A stretch of 64,000 nt of DNA from Bacteroidales bacterium UBA6229 (GTDB lineage Bacteria; Bacteroidota; Bacteroidia; Bacteroidales; F082): NCBI GenBank assembly GCA_002440975.1, contig DJWN01000039.1, positions 37,745-101,744 on the forward strand, read 5' to 3'. The notes beneath the pieces were generated by a model. That model did no database searches and was not told the origin of the DNA. It saw nothing but the letters and a program-made list of their open reading frames with translations. A program made the translations under genes and the position numbers. This document shows positions 34,992 to 43,860 of this stretch, piece after piece. How positions within the stretch are numbered: position 1 is the first letter of the stretch; each line of letters starts with the position of its first letter.

Positions 34992-36938
34992 TTATTGGTT
35001 TTGTTGAATAATGAAGCGCAAACGTAGTAATGCCGCTACATTCCAGGCTTGTGAGATGGCTCCTCTACCTTCGTGTGGCGGATCGCCGTCATACACTTCC
35101 GAAATTGTGCCCAAACCCCTTACATACATTACTTCTTCAAAATTATGGTATAATTCCTTAACAAATGAAAGAGCAGATTTGCCTTGCAGGTTTAGCCAGG
35201 CTTCGGCAAAATGATCGATCAGCCAAGGGAATACAGTGCCCTGATGATAGGCCTGATCTCTTTCTTCCTGATTGCCCCAAAGGATGCCTTTGTATTTTGG
35301 GTTTTTGGGCGAAAGACTGCGTAATCCTCTGGTGGTGAGCAGCTCGGAACGAACGGTGTTGAGAATGGCGGATTTTGTTTCGTCATTCAGTGGGCTATAA
35401 GGTAATGAGACGGCAAGAAGCATATTTGGCCTTACAGAATAGTCAGCTTTATTATCTTTTACAACATCTGCCATACGCGATTTTTCTGCATCCCAAAATA
35501 CCTCGACAAATGATTTTTGAATGAGCCCGGGTAATGACTCCCATTGCTCAACAAATATTTTATCACCGGCATCAGCCGCAAAATCAAGTGCCATATGAAT
35601 GGCATTATACCACAGCGCATTCACTTCTACTGCAAGCCCGTCGCGTGCTGTGATGGCTTTGCCGTTTGATACTACATCCATCCAGGTGAGTGCCTGGCCG
35701 TTATTGCCCGCATAAAGCAACCCATTCTCAAGCATGTGGATGTTATTAACGGTTCCTTCGCGATAGGTGTTCAGAATAGTTGTCAGGATGTTGCCATAAT
35801 TTTTCCAGATTAATTTTTTGCTTTTGCCACCAATGATGTGATATTGTTGAAGTGTCCAGAAAAACCAAAGTGGTGCATCAACGGCAGCGTAGGTTTCCGG
35901 GTTTTTTCGGTTGAAATTTGGAAAGAAAGGCCCCTGCATACTGTTGATCATGGTGTTGAGCACTGCTTTAAAACTTTGCTCATCGTTGCGGGTAAGTGTT
36001 ATTCCGGGAAGGGCGATAAAGGTGTCTCTTCCCCAGGTTCCGAACCATGGAAAACCAGCCATCAGAGTAGTTTTGTCAGTGCTTTTTACGATGAATTGTT
36101 CGGCTGCATTGAGCAAACAATTCTCGAAATTATTTCTGGGGATGCGTTTTTTTATCTCAGTGTTAAATTGCTGCCTGAAACGGCCTGGTTCTTTTTCTTC
36201 CAGTCCGGCTGATACGATTACGCTTTCTCCTTTTTTCAATTCTAGCTCAAAAAACCCGGGAACTAGCAAATCCTCCTGATAGGGTAAGCCTCTTTCTTTT
36301 TCACGGATGTATTCAATGTTGTAGTACCAGTCCGGCACATGGGTGTAATCGTTAACCTTCGAAACCTGGAAGTAAAGCGGCGAATAATTTTGATACAGCT
36401 GCCAGCTGGCTCCGTTTTTGATGCTTTGGTATTTGGTGTTGGCCTCGTAATTGGCACGTGTTAGGTTATGCACATTTCTGAATGCCAGGAATGGTTTAAG
36501 CCTTAAAGTAGTTTTGCTATGTGCATCGAGCAGGGTGTAGCGAATCAGTATTCGGGGTTCTGTTTTGGCAAAGATCATTTCCTTGCTAAGTATCACACCT
36601 CCAACCCTGTAGGTTATTTTTGGTATGGGCTCGGCAGTAAATTCGCGCAGATATTTATGCCCCTTGGGTTCGTAATTTCCATGGGGATACATATGCAGGC
36701 CAAAATTAAAGGCTTCGTTGTGCTGGATGATGGTCTCGTCGAGAGCCGAAAGCAAAACATGATTGTCCTGATCCAGGCAGGCCTGGGGAACCACCAAAAG
36801 TCCGTGGTATTTTCTGGTGTTACAGCCGGTAATGGTTGTACTGGAATAACCTCCCGCACGGTTGCTGCGCAAGAGCTCTTGCTCAAGTGCAAATTCGAGG
36901 TTGACAAGCTGATTTTTTTCGAAGGATATATAACTCAT
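34992..36938 (-). CDS. Glycogen debranching enzyme (amylo-alpha-1,6-glucosidase, GH133)
   Basis: Removes alpha-1,6 branches from glycogen limit dextrins. The 648-residue protein has an N-terminal beta domain (about 15-240; LRSNRAGGYSSTTITGCNTR, RKYHGLLVV) and a C-terminal (alpha/alpha)6 barrel (about 270-640). The latter contains FPWFGTWGRDTFIALPGITL, WMDVVSNGKAIT and the late GTISEVYDGDPPHEGRGAI region. It is first of the four-gene glycogen operon, read toward GT4, GH57 and the synthase/phosphorylase. A 212-base spacer separates it from the divergent S9 peptidase gene. Confidence 0.94.
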   Translation of the reverse strand: MSYISFEKNQLVNLEFALEQELLRSNRAGGYSSTTITGCNTRKYHGLLVVPQACLDQDNHVLLSALDETIIQHNEAFNFGLHMYPHGNYEPKGHKYLREFTAEPIPKITYRVGGVILSKEMIFAKTEPRILIRYTLLDAHSKTTLRLKPFLAFRNVHNLTRANYEANTKYQSIKNGASWQLYQNYSPLYFQVSKVNDYTHVPDWYYNIEYIREKERGLPYQEDLLVPGFFELELKKGESVIVSAGLEEKEPGRFRQQFNTEIKKRIPRNNFENCLLNAAEQFIVKSTDKTTLMAGFPWFGTWGRDTFIALPGITLTRNDEQSFKAVLNTMINSMQGPFFPNFNRKNPETYAAVDAPLWFFWTLQQYHIIGGKSKKLIWKNYGNILTTILNTYREGTVNNIHMLENGLLYAGNNGQALTWMDVVSNGKAITARDGLAVEVNALWYNAIHMALDFAADAGDKIFVEQWESLPGLIQKSFVEVFWDAEKSRMADVVKDNKADYSVRPNMLLAVSLPYSPLNDETKSAILNTVRSELLTTRGLRSLSPKNPKYKGILWGNQEERDQAYHQGTVFPWLIDHFAEAWLNLQGKSALSFVKELYHNFEEVMYVRGLGTISEVYDGDPPHEGRGAISQAWNVAALLRLRFIIQQNQ

Positions 36939-37091
36939 AGCGGCTACAATATTGCAAGGATTGCTTTTACAAGGTAAGTTGTGACAAAAATACTGATTTT
37001 TTGGCTAGCATTTGTTAACATTTAGAACTATTTAACTTTCGATAGCTCTTAGAAAATCAACTATTTGCACTGGCTCAATTAAGTTTTTTAT

Positions 37092-37099
37092 TAAATTTG
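37092..37099 (+). promoter_or_regulatory. Bacteroidota -7 box for the S9 peptidase gene
   Basis: TAAATTTG matches TAnnTTTG. A TTTG at 37064-37067 lies 24 bases upstream, slightly far for a -33 element. The start codon is at 37151. Confidence 0.4.
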
Positions 37100-37150
37100 C
37101 CTCAGCAATTTTCTTCTCAAACGATTGCGCTCAAACCCTAGCTTCATCTT

Positions 37151-39931
37151 ATGTTAAAACGAATTGTCTCCGTTAGTATAATCATGCTTTTTTTTTCTCA
37201 TTTTTCGATGGCTCAGGAATGTAAAAAATTAGGCCATGAAGCACACGATAATTGGTTCGAATTAAGCCATATGAAAATATCAAACGAAGGAAATTTTATT
37301 GTTTACGAACGAAATCCTTATCGTGGTGATGGATCTCTGATCATTCAAAAGTTGAGAAAATCTCATTTTGCCGATACCCTAACCAGAGCCGGAAAAGCTG
37401 TTGTAAGTCCCGGATCGGATGCAGTAGCCTTTGCTATTTATCCCAATTATGATACACTTAAAGCATTGAAGTTGAAAGGAATCAAGAATGATAAACTTCC
37501 AAAAGACAGTCTGGGGGTTTTCCAAACCGCATCCCGCAAGCTTGACAAGATCCCTATGGTGAAATCATTTCAGTTTCCGGAAAAGAACAAAAGTATTCTG
37601 GTTTGGCATCATCATGCTGAGTTTGAACCTGAAAGTGAAAAAACGGCAGATAGTTTGAAGCCGAAAAAGAAAAAAGCAAAGAAAGATGATCCGGCTGTGA
37701 TGGGCATTTGGGACATGAAGCAGGACAAAAAGCAAACAATAGAAAAAATAAAACAGTACACCCTTGCTGAGGAGGGAGAAGCCTTGTTTTTTGTACAAAA
37801 ACCTAATGATACCCTCGATTCATTGAGTATTCAAAGAATGGACTTAAATGGTTGGATATCAGAATGGTTATTTTCTGTAAAAGGGGAGGTCAGGCAATTG
37901 CAGTCTGATAGAACCGGTGAGCAGCTGGTGCTTATAACAAGCAGCGACACAACAAAATCAAAGGTTTACGAAATGATTTACTGGAACGCAAACAAGGAAG
38001 CCATTCGTAAGATCGACACTGTTTTTGAGGCCATGCCCGAAGGACATCATGTGAGTGAGCATGGCAGGCTTCGATTTAGCGATGATCAGCAGGTACTGTA
38101 CCTGGGAATAGCTCCAAAACCTTTGCAACCGGCTAAAGACAGCCTTACTGAGGATGAAAAAGTTCGTGTCGATATTTGGAATTGGAAAGATCAACAGCTA
38201 CAATCACAGCAGCTTAAACAGCTTGACAGAGAGAAGAAGAGAACGTATCTGGCAGCTTATTACCCTGACCAGAACAGATTGGTTCCTTTGGCTTCAGCAG
38301 ATATTCCGGATGTTAAAACAGATGTTAAACACAATCCTGTGTATTTGTTAGGAAGTTCGGGTAAGCAGTATGAATACCTTAACAGCTGGGAACAAACACG
38401 TTATGTGGACTATTACCGGATAAATAGGAAGAATGGTGATACCCTGAGGCTGCTCACGAAAGCCAATTCAATAGCCAGTTTAAGTCCGCAGGGCGATTAT
38501 TTGTTGTTTTACGATCGGCACGATAGTACCTGGTACAGCAAAATCACTGCAACAGCCGAAATCAAACTACTTGCCGGAAAAGATCAGGATATCTTTTATT
38601 ATGCTGAAAATGATGTGCCGAATGAAGCAGGTCCGCTGGGCATAATAGGCTGGACTGATGATGGTAAAGCCTTGGTTTATAGTTTGTATGGGATATGGCA
38701 ACTCGATCCGGCTTCCCCTGAAAAATGCAAGAGAATTTTAGGTGATAAGCAAAATGATCAGTTGCGATTCAGATATCAAAAGCTTGATCATGAGGAGATT
38801 TTTGTCCCGGAAAGTTTGTTTTTAAGCGTATTTGACAAACAAACAAAAAAGTCGGGTTATGCCAGATTCAACAGGAAAAATGGTAAACTGGAGCTACTCC
38901 TACTTGAAGATGCCAGGCTTTCAGCTTTGATGAAAGCCAAAAACGCAGCAGAATTTCTTTTCAGAAAAGAGTGCTTTGAAGATTTTCCTGATTACTATTT
39001 GGCTCAAAAGAACTGGAAATCAGTCGAACGTCTCACGGATGCCAATCCCCAACAGTCAGCCTATTGCTGGGGCAGTGTGGAAGTTGTTTCGTGGGTTTCC
39101 TATGCCGGCGATTCACTTCAGGGGCTGATGTATCTGCCTTACAATTATAGCGATCAGGGTAGCTTTCCGGTTTTAGTTTATTACTATGAAAGAAGCAGCG
39201 ATAATTTGCATTGGCATTATGCACCAAAACCTTCGCGCTCAGTAATAAACTTTAGCGATTATACCTCAAGGGGTTATGCGGTTTTTGTGCCGGATATTGT
39301 ATATCGTACCGGCCAACCAGGGCAAAGTGCCTATGATGCCATTATGAGTGGTGTGGATGCTGTTTTGAAGGAATTTCCAGGGCTCGACAGCACTCGAATG
39401 GGATTGCAGGGGCAGAGCTGGGGGGGCTATCAAACGGCCTGGCTCATCACGCGCACCGATCGTTTCAAAGCAGCGATGGCAGGAGCTCCGGTGAGTAATA
39501 TGACAAGTGCTTATGGCGGAATTCGCTGGAGCAGTGGCATGGTGAGGGCGTTTCAGTACGAAGATGGCCAAAGCCGCATTGGGAAGGACTTATGGAGTGA
39601 TCGGGAGGCATATATTGTGAATTCGCCACTTTTTTATGCTGATCAGGTAAATACGCCTTTGCTGATGATGCATAACGACGAGGACGGCGCAGTGCCCTGG
39701 TATCAGGGGATCGAATATTTTACAGCCTTAAGAAGGCTCCAAAAACCAGTGTGGATGTTGGTTTACAACGGAGCCCCGCATAATTTGAAACGCTATGCCG
39801 ACATGCAGGATCTGACCCTTAGAATGGAGCAGTTTTTTGACCATTTTCTAATGGATGCACCCGAGCCCAAATGGATGAAAACCGGAGTAAAAGCTCTGGA
39901 TAAAGGTCGGGACTTAGGGTTTGAATATTAG
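37151..39931 (+). CDS. Exported S9 family prolyl-oligopeptidase-like serine peptidase
   Basis: A 926-residue exported peptidase. The signal peptide is MLKRIVSVSIIMLFFSHFSMAQ. Residues about 25-620 form a beta-propeller-like region, including a charged Lys-rich insert near 170-185 (KPKKKKAKKDD). The C-terminal alpha/beta hydrolase (about 650-910) has nucleophile Ser756 in GLQGQSWGGYQT, Asp in HNDEDGAVPWYQG and His in NGAPHNLKRYAD. It is larger than dipeptidyl peptidase IV relatives. Peptide scavenging or maturation of surface proteins are plausible roles. Its stop overlaps the converging mscS-type stop by four bases. Confidence 0.88.
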   Translation: MLKRIVSVSIIMLFFSHFSMAQECKKLGHEAHDNWFELSHMKISNEGNFIVYERNPYRGDGSLIIQKLRKSHFADTLTRAGKAVVSPGSDAVAFAIYPNYDTLKALKLKGIKNDKLPKDSLGVFQTASRKLDKIPMVKSFQFPEKNKSILVWHHHAEFEPESEKTADSLKPKKKKAKKDDPAVMGIWDMKQDKKQTIEKIKQYTLAEEGEALFFVQKPNDTLDSLSIQRMDLNGWISEWLFSVKGEVRQLQSDRTGEQLVLITSSDTTKSKVYEMIYWNANKEAIRKIDTVFEAMPEGHHVSEHGRLRFSDDQQVLYLGIAPKPLQPAKDSLTEDEKVRVDIWNWKDQQLQSQQLKQLDREKKRTYLAAYYPDQNRLVPLASADIPDVKTDVKHNPVYLLGSSGKQYEYLNSWEQTRYVDYYRINRKNGDTLRLLTKANSIASLSPQGDYLLFYDRHDSTWYSKITATAEIKLLAGKDQDIFYYAENDVPNEAGPLGIIGWTDDGKALVYSLYGIWQLDPASPEKCKRILGDKQNDQLRFRYQKLDHEEIFVPESLFLSVFDKQTKKSGYARFNRKNGKLELLLLEDARLSALMKAKNAAEFLFRKECFEDFPDYYLAQKNWKSVERLTDANPQQSAYCWGSVEVVSWVSYAGDSLQGLMYLPYNYSDQGSFPVLVYYYERSSDNLHWHYAPKPSRSVINFSDYTSRGYAVFVPDIVYRTGQPGQSAYDAIMSGVDAVLKEFPGLDSTRMGLQGQSWGGYQTAWLITRTDRFKAAMAGAPVSNMTSAYGGIRWSSGMVRAFQYEDGQSRIGKDLWSDREAYIVNSPLFYADQVNTPLLMMHNDEDGAVPWYQGIEYFTALRRLQKPVWMLVYNGAPHNLKRYADMQDLTLRMEQFFDHFLMDAPEPKWMKTGVKALDKGRDLGFEY

Positions 39932-41229
39932 TTCAAACTCTTTTGTTCGGGAGCACTTATCAGTTGTTGCAATTGCTCGGTCAGTTGATTGATGCTGCCG
40001 TCAGAAGGTGCCTGGAAAACACGCAGGTCGAATTTGGGTATCACGGCCAGGATATGATCAAAAATATCGCTTTGCAGATCTTCGTAAGCTACCCAGGCTT
40101 TGTTTCTGCTAAAAACATACACTTCGATCGGGATTCCCAACTCATTCGGCTGGAGCTGCCTTACAATCAAAGTCATATCCTGATTGACACGTGGATGTTT
40201 TTCAAAATAGGTTCGCAGATAAGCCCTGAAAATGCCCAGGTTAGTTTGTCTCCGGCCATTTACGAGGGTTGAAGTATCTACATTGTTTTCGGTATTGTAC
40301 TTTTCAATTTCTGATTCTTTCAGCGAGATATAATCGCTCACCAACTGAAACTTCTTAAATTTTTCGAGCATCTCCTCGGTACAGAACTTCACGCTGTTCA
40401 TATCAATGGAGATATGTCTTTTTATTCTTCTCCCACCCGAATCGGACATGCCTCTCCAGTTGGTAAAAGAATCAGTTACCATCGCATAAGTAGGAATGGT
40501 AGTGATGGTTTTATCCCAGTTTTGAACCTTTACAGTAGTTAGCGTAATTTCGAGTACATCACCATCGGCACCGTATTTTGGCATACTGATCCAGTCGCCA
40601 ATCCTAACCATATCATTAAGTGTGAGTTGTATGCCGCCAACAAAACCCAGGATAGGGTCTTTAAAAATCAGCATTAATACAGCTGAAAGCGTTCCCAATC
40701 CTAAGATGATGTTCCTCAGGTCCTGACCAACCAGAGTGGCAATAATCAAAAGTCCGGCAACGATATAAACTATAATTTTAAAAACCTGCATCAATCCCTT
40801 TATCGGCTTGCTTTTTGACACTTCAAAGGTGTTGTAAAGGTCATTGATTGAATTGATGATGGAATCCAAAAGGAAGGCAAAGATAAAAATGACATAGATG
40901 TCAATAAGATTTTGCACAAAAACAAAAACATCCGGAAAACTGGGCAGCGATTGCGCAACAAATTTATCGATGATCAACGAAGGAACAAAGAGAGATGCGC
41001 GTGCTATCACCTTGTTTTTTATCAGAATATCATCAATATTGGTTTTTGATCTTTTAATGAATTGAAACAGCGTTCGCTTGATGATATACCAGGTGATGTA
41101 GTATAAAGTCAAGGCGATTGCAAACAGGCTGATAAAGGCGATGCTTTCGCTGACAATGGTTGCGTAATACTCACTAATTTGGAGCTGTAAAGCAAATTTT
41201 TTAAAAACAGAAATTAACCAGTCAAACAT
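39928..41229 (-). CDS. Mechanosensitive ion channel, MscS family (YbdG-like)
   Basis: An inner-membrane channel that opens on hypo-osmotic stress in characterised relatives. The 433-residue protein has about five hydrophobic helices in the first 190 residues. The pore and beta domain follow: GLGTLSAVLMLIFKDPILGF, then GGIQLTLNDMVRIGDWISMP and ITLTTVKVQNWDKTITTIP. The long N-terminus and an insertion in the C-terminal domain (about 270-345) resemble the E. coli YbdG type. The upstream 234-residue unknown protein ends 20 bases before its start, so they are probably co-transcribed. Confidence 0.9.
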   Translation of the reverse strand: MFDWLISVFKKFALQLQISEYYATIVSESIAFISLFAIALTLYYITWYIIKRTLFQFIKRSKTNIDDILIKNKVIARASLFVPSLIIDKFVAQSLPSFPDVFVFVQNLIDIYVIFIFAFLLDSIINSINDLYNTFEVSKSKPIKGLMQVFKIIVYIVAGLLIIATLVGQDLRNIILGLGTLSAVLMLIFKDPILGFVGGIQLTLNDMVRIGDWISMPKYGADGDVLEITLTTVKVQNWDKTITTIPTYAMVTDSFTNWRGMSDSGGRRIKRHISIDMNSVKFCTEEMLEKFKKFQLVSDYISLKESEIEKYNTENNVDTSTLVNGRRQTNLGIFRAYLRTYFEKHPRVNQDMTLIVRQLQPNELGIPIEVYVFSRNKAWVAYEDLQSDIFDHILAVIPKFDLRVFQAPSDGSINQLTEQLQQLISAPEQKSLN

Positions 41230-41249
41230 TTCAAATATAAGGGGTTTAA

Positions 41250-41954
41250 TTACAAGTATTTAATGGCTTCCATGTATTTATCCTGAATAAACAATAATTT
41301 TCCCTGGCAGCTTTTTTCGTCATAAATACGCACAAAATCCAGCACACCAAATTTGTCGTACATAGTGGTTAGAGCCGCATCAAAGTTGTTGTCTTCCACA
41401 TTGTGTTTGATGCTGGCCGTTATTTTCTCGAACGAATTCCACCTTAGCTGTACCGGCAGGTTGAGGTAATATAGCTCTTTCCAGTTTTGATCGTGCCAGA
41501 TGCCTTCGCTAACCTTTTCCAGCATAAAATATTTTGTAATCTTAATGATTGAACTATAATTACTTACCTTTCTATTTCTGATAAATTCCAATCCCTGATC
41601 CTGAAAAGCATGGATCAGCTCGCCCACAAAGTTGTAATGCAGGTATTTGATTCGGATTACGCCGGTAGGTTTGTTGTATAAATTGATTAAGCCTGGTGCT
41701 CCGTCAAAATTATGTGGATAATCTTTCTTTACCTGCTTAATACTTCGGATGATTTTGTCGTCGCTATACATGTTTTTTGTCACTAAAAACAAGGATTTTG
41801 GGTCAGTACGATCCGGAACTGTTGTGCCATGATAACCCGGGAAGGGGTGCAGCGACTCCAAAACCAGGGCAGATGAATGGGTTTCATGCTCAACGGAGGC
41901 CAGGTTTTCTTTTTTAGAAATAACGCCAATGGAGGATAATGTTTGGATTTCCAT
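41250..41954 (-). CDS. Uncharacterised protein paired with an MscS channel
   Basis: A 234-residue soluble protein with no signal peptide or membrane helix. I do not recognise a family. FPGYHGTTVPDRTDPKSLFLVTK near residue 38 and KPTGVIRIKYLHYNFVGEL near residue 115 are mixed alpha/beta stretches. The overall composition suggests one or two compact domains. It is 20 bases upstream of the mechanosensitive channel gene and 75 bases downstream of the methyltransferase gene. A regulatory role for the channel is only a guess from position. Confidence 0.75.
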   Translation of the reverse strand: MEIQTLSSIGVISKKENLASVEHETHSSALVLESLHPFPGYHGTTVPDRTDPKSLFLVTKNMYSDDKIIRSIKQVKKDYPHNFDGAPGLINLYNKPTGVIRIKYLHYNFVGELIHAFQDQGLEFIRNRKVSNYSSIIKITKYFMLEKVSEGIWHDQNWKELYYLNLPVQLRWNSFEKITASIKHNVEDNNFDAALTTMYDKFGVLDFVRIYDEKSCQGKLLFIQDKYMEAIKYL

Positions 41955-42029
41955 GATATTCGAGCTTTAAGGTTGTTTCAATTAAAAATTGCCGAGCGAA
42001 TATACAGAAATCTGGCCTGATTCTCCAAA

Positions 42030-42629
42030 TCAATTTTTCAGCAGAATAAAAAATATCTCTCTTCCGGCTCGTGGTTTAATTGAATTTGTTGCGGTTTCGA
42101 AAGTTTTAAACCTAAAAAATGGTTCAAAAAGTGAACGGTATGTCTCTGGATGAGAGGCAAAAGGAGGTTGACTGTGCCCGAAATCATGGTTGAAAAGTAA
42201 ACCGACATATTTGCCTCCGGGCTTTAACAGTATATTAATTTTTTCGGCTACGGTTACCCAGCGTTCTTTTGGAAACGAACTTAAAAACGTTTGTTCCAGG
42301 ATTAGATCATATTGCCTGTGATGCGAAAAAAAATCACAGTTCAGGATTTGGTTTGTTGGAAAACAGGGGCAGATTGACTTGAATTTGGCTACAGCTTCAG
42401 CCGAAAAATCAAGGTAGAAAGCATTCTTAAATCCCTGATCAAAAAGGTATTTCACTTCCCATCCTTTGCCTGCTCCCGGAACCAGTATTTCCAGTGATTT
42501 TTCTCTTAGCTGATCGAGATAGGTTTTGATGGGTGGAGAGGCATAACCCATATCCCAGCCTTGCCTCAAAAGTTGGTGTTGTGCTTCCCAATACCTGGGA
42601 TGCAAAAAGTCTATGGGATGAATATTCAT
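42030..42629 (-). CDS. SAM-dependent methyltransferase, TPMT-like
   Basis: A 199-residue class I methyltransferase. RYWEAQHQLLRQGWDMGYAS at about 13-32 is the thiopurine methyltransferase family entry motif (W...W.G). ILVPGAGKGWEVKYL is the SAM-binding motif I, and FYLDFSAEAVAKF holds the acidic motif II. KPGGKYVGLLF follows. The family methylates thiols, selenium, halides or small molecules; the substrate here is unknown. It is the last gene of the overlapping operon, three bases after the SUI1 gene. Confidence 0.85.
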   Translation of the reverse strand: MNIHPIDFLHPRYWEAQHQLLRQGWDMGYASPPIKTYLDQLREKSLEILVPGAGKGWEVKYLFDQGFKNAFYLDFSAEAVAKFKSICPCFPTNQILNCDFFSHHRQYDLILEQTFLSSFPKERWVTVAEKINILLKPGGKYVGLLFNHDFGHSQPPFASHPETYRSLFEPFFRFKTFETATNSIKPRAGREIFFILLKN

Positions 42630-42632
42630 CCA

Positions 42633-42971
42633 TCATCCTCCTGATTTTTTGGTCTTACGGTAGCCTGTTTTTAGTAAAATAGCCAGCACTTTATCTCTGA
42701 AATCACCCTGAATCAATATCTCGCCGTTTTTCACGCTACCACCTGTCCCACAGACACTTTTGAGCGATTTCCCAAGCTTATTCAAATCATCCGGATGGCC
42801 TTCAAATCCTGTGATGAGGGTAAGCTGTTTGCCTCCTCTTTGCTTACGATCGAGCATTACCCGAAGCTTTTGCTCTGCAGCTGAAGGCGTTATCGGCTGT
42901 TCTTCCTCCGATTCTGCTTTAAAGTCAGGATTGGTGGAATAAACGAGTTGTTCGTAGCTTTTTTTCTTCAT
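42633..42971 (-). CDS. SUI1/eIF1-like translation factor (YciH family)
   Basis: A 112-residue protein. The C-terminal 75 residues are a SUI1 domain: TLITGFEGHPDDLNKLGKSL, VCGTGGSVKNGEILIQGDF and VLAILLKTGYRKTKKSGG. Bacterial members (YciH) are thought to influence start-codon choice. The start ATG 42971 lies inside the lipid kinase gene, giving a 47-base overlap; a GTG at 42977 is possible. Deep overlap suggests translational coupling with the kinase. The methyltransferase gene starts three bases downstream. Confidence 0.88.
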   Translation of the reverse strand: MKKKSYEQLVYSTNPDFKAESEEEQPITPSAAEQKLRVMLDRKQRGGKQLTLITGFEGHPDDLNKLGKSLKSVCGTGGSVKNGEILIQGDFRDKVLAILLKTGYRKTKKSGG

Positions 42972-43860
42972 CAGCACGCGGAATTATTACATTTAAACTC
43001 AGTGGATTAACCTTGATATGTAAGTTTTTCTTCAGTTTGATTGGTTCCCCATCCAGGTTGATCACCCTGTTTTTTTTACGTTTTATAATTAGGTCTGATG
43101 TTTTGAGAACCTGAACATACCGTGATTTATGTATCATCTTTAACAGCAAAAGATTGATAATCAAGGGCATTTCAAAAATGTTTGGTTTTTGTACGATGCA
43201 AACATCCAGCAAGCCGTCATTCAACTCGGCTTGCGGGGCAATGGTAGTGTTGTAGCCAAACTGACTTGAATTGGCAAAAGCAATAAAGAATGCCCTGGTT
43301 TTGAGGTGTTCGCCATTTTCTAAAATCAGTTCGTAACTCTTTGGCCTGTAGTACTGAAACCTGGCTGCGACTATTTTGAAATAAGTAAAAAATCCTCTTC
43401 CGCTATCTCGGGCAAAAAGCTTGGCTACCAAGGCATCAAAACCAACTCCGGCAATACTGATAAATACTTCTTTATCGTTTATTATTGCCGTATCTATTTT
43501 ACTGCTCAAACCTGTGTTGATGAGTTTTAAAGCACCTTCCAAGCTCAAAGGAATATTCAAATGACGGGCCAGTCCATTGCCTGATCCACTTGGAATAATG
43601 CCCAGTTTGCTATCGGTATTGACAAGACATCGTGCTACTTCATTTATGGTTCCATCACCACCTACGGCAACCACAATGTCATATTTATCAGCGACAGCCT
43701 GGCGGCTCAATTCTAAAGCATGTCCTGGGCCTTCGGTGTAAATGATCTTATAATCAAATCGTTGGGTGTCGAGTATGCTTTTCACAAAATCAGGGAAGCT
43801 TTCCTTTTGTGTGTTTCCTGAGATTGGGTTGACAATAAACAGAAGCCTTTCCTTATTCAT
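42925..43860 (-). CDS. Diacylglycerol kinase family lipid kinase (YegS/DagK-like)
   Basis: A 311-residue ATP-dependent lipid kinase. LLFIVNPISGN at the start and VVAVGGDGTINEVARCLV near residue 70 form the nucleotide-binding signature of the DAGK catalytic domain. GIIPSGSGNGLARHLNIP follows. The C-terminal beta domain includes GLLDVCIVQKP. The probable substrate is diacylglycerol or a related lipid. It overlaps the upstream LtaS-like sulfatase by eight bases. Since LtaS-type enzymes release diacylglycerol, kinase recycling of it would make functional sense, as known in Gram-positive bacteria with DgkB. Confidence 0.9.
   Translation of the reverse strand: MNKERLLFIVNPISGNTQKESFPDFVKSILDTQRFDYKIIYTEGPGHALELSRQAVADKYDIVVAVGGDGTINEVARCLVNTDSKLGIIPSGSGNGLARHLNIPLSLEGALKLINTGLSSKIDTAIINDKEVFISIAGVGFDALVAKLFARDSGRGFFTYFKIVAARFQYYRPKSYELILENGEHLKTRAFFIAFANSSQFGYNTTIAPQAELNDGLLDVCIVQKPNIFEMPLIINLLLLKMIHKSRYVQVLKTSDLIIKRKKNRVINLDGEPIKLKKNLHIKVNPLSLNVIIPRADEEKKLRTTRLFHQS

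Noticed and set aside
36519..36977. 152-codon plus-strand open frame opposite the debranching enzyme
   Set aside because: Antisense to a conserved enzyme; no homology signs.
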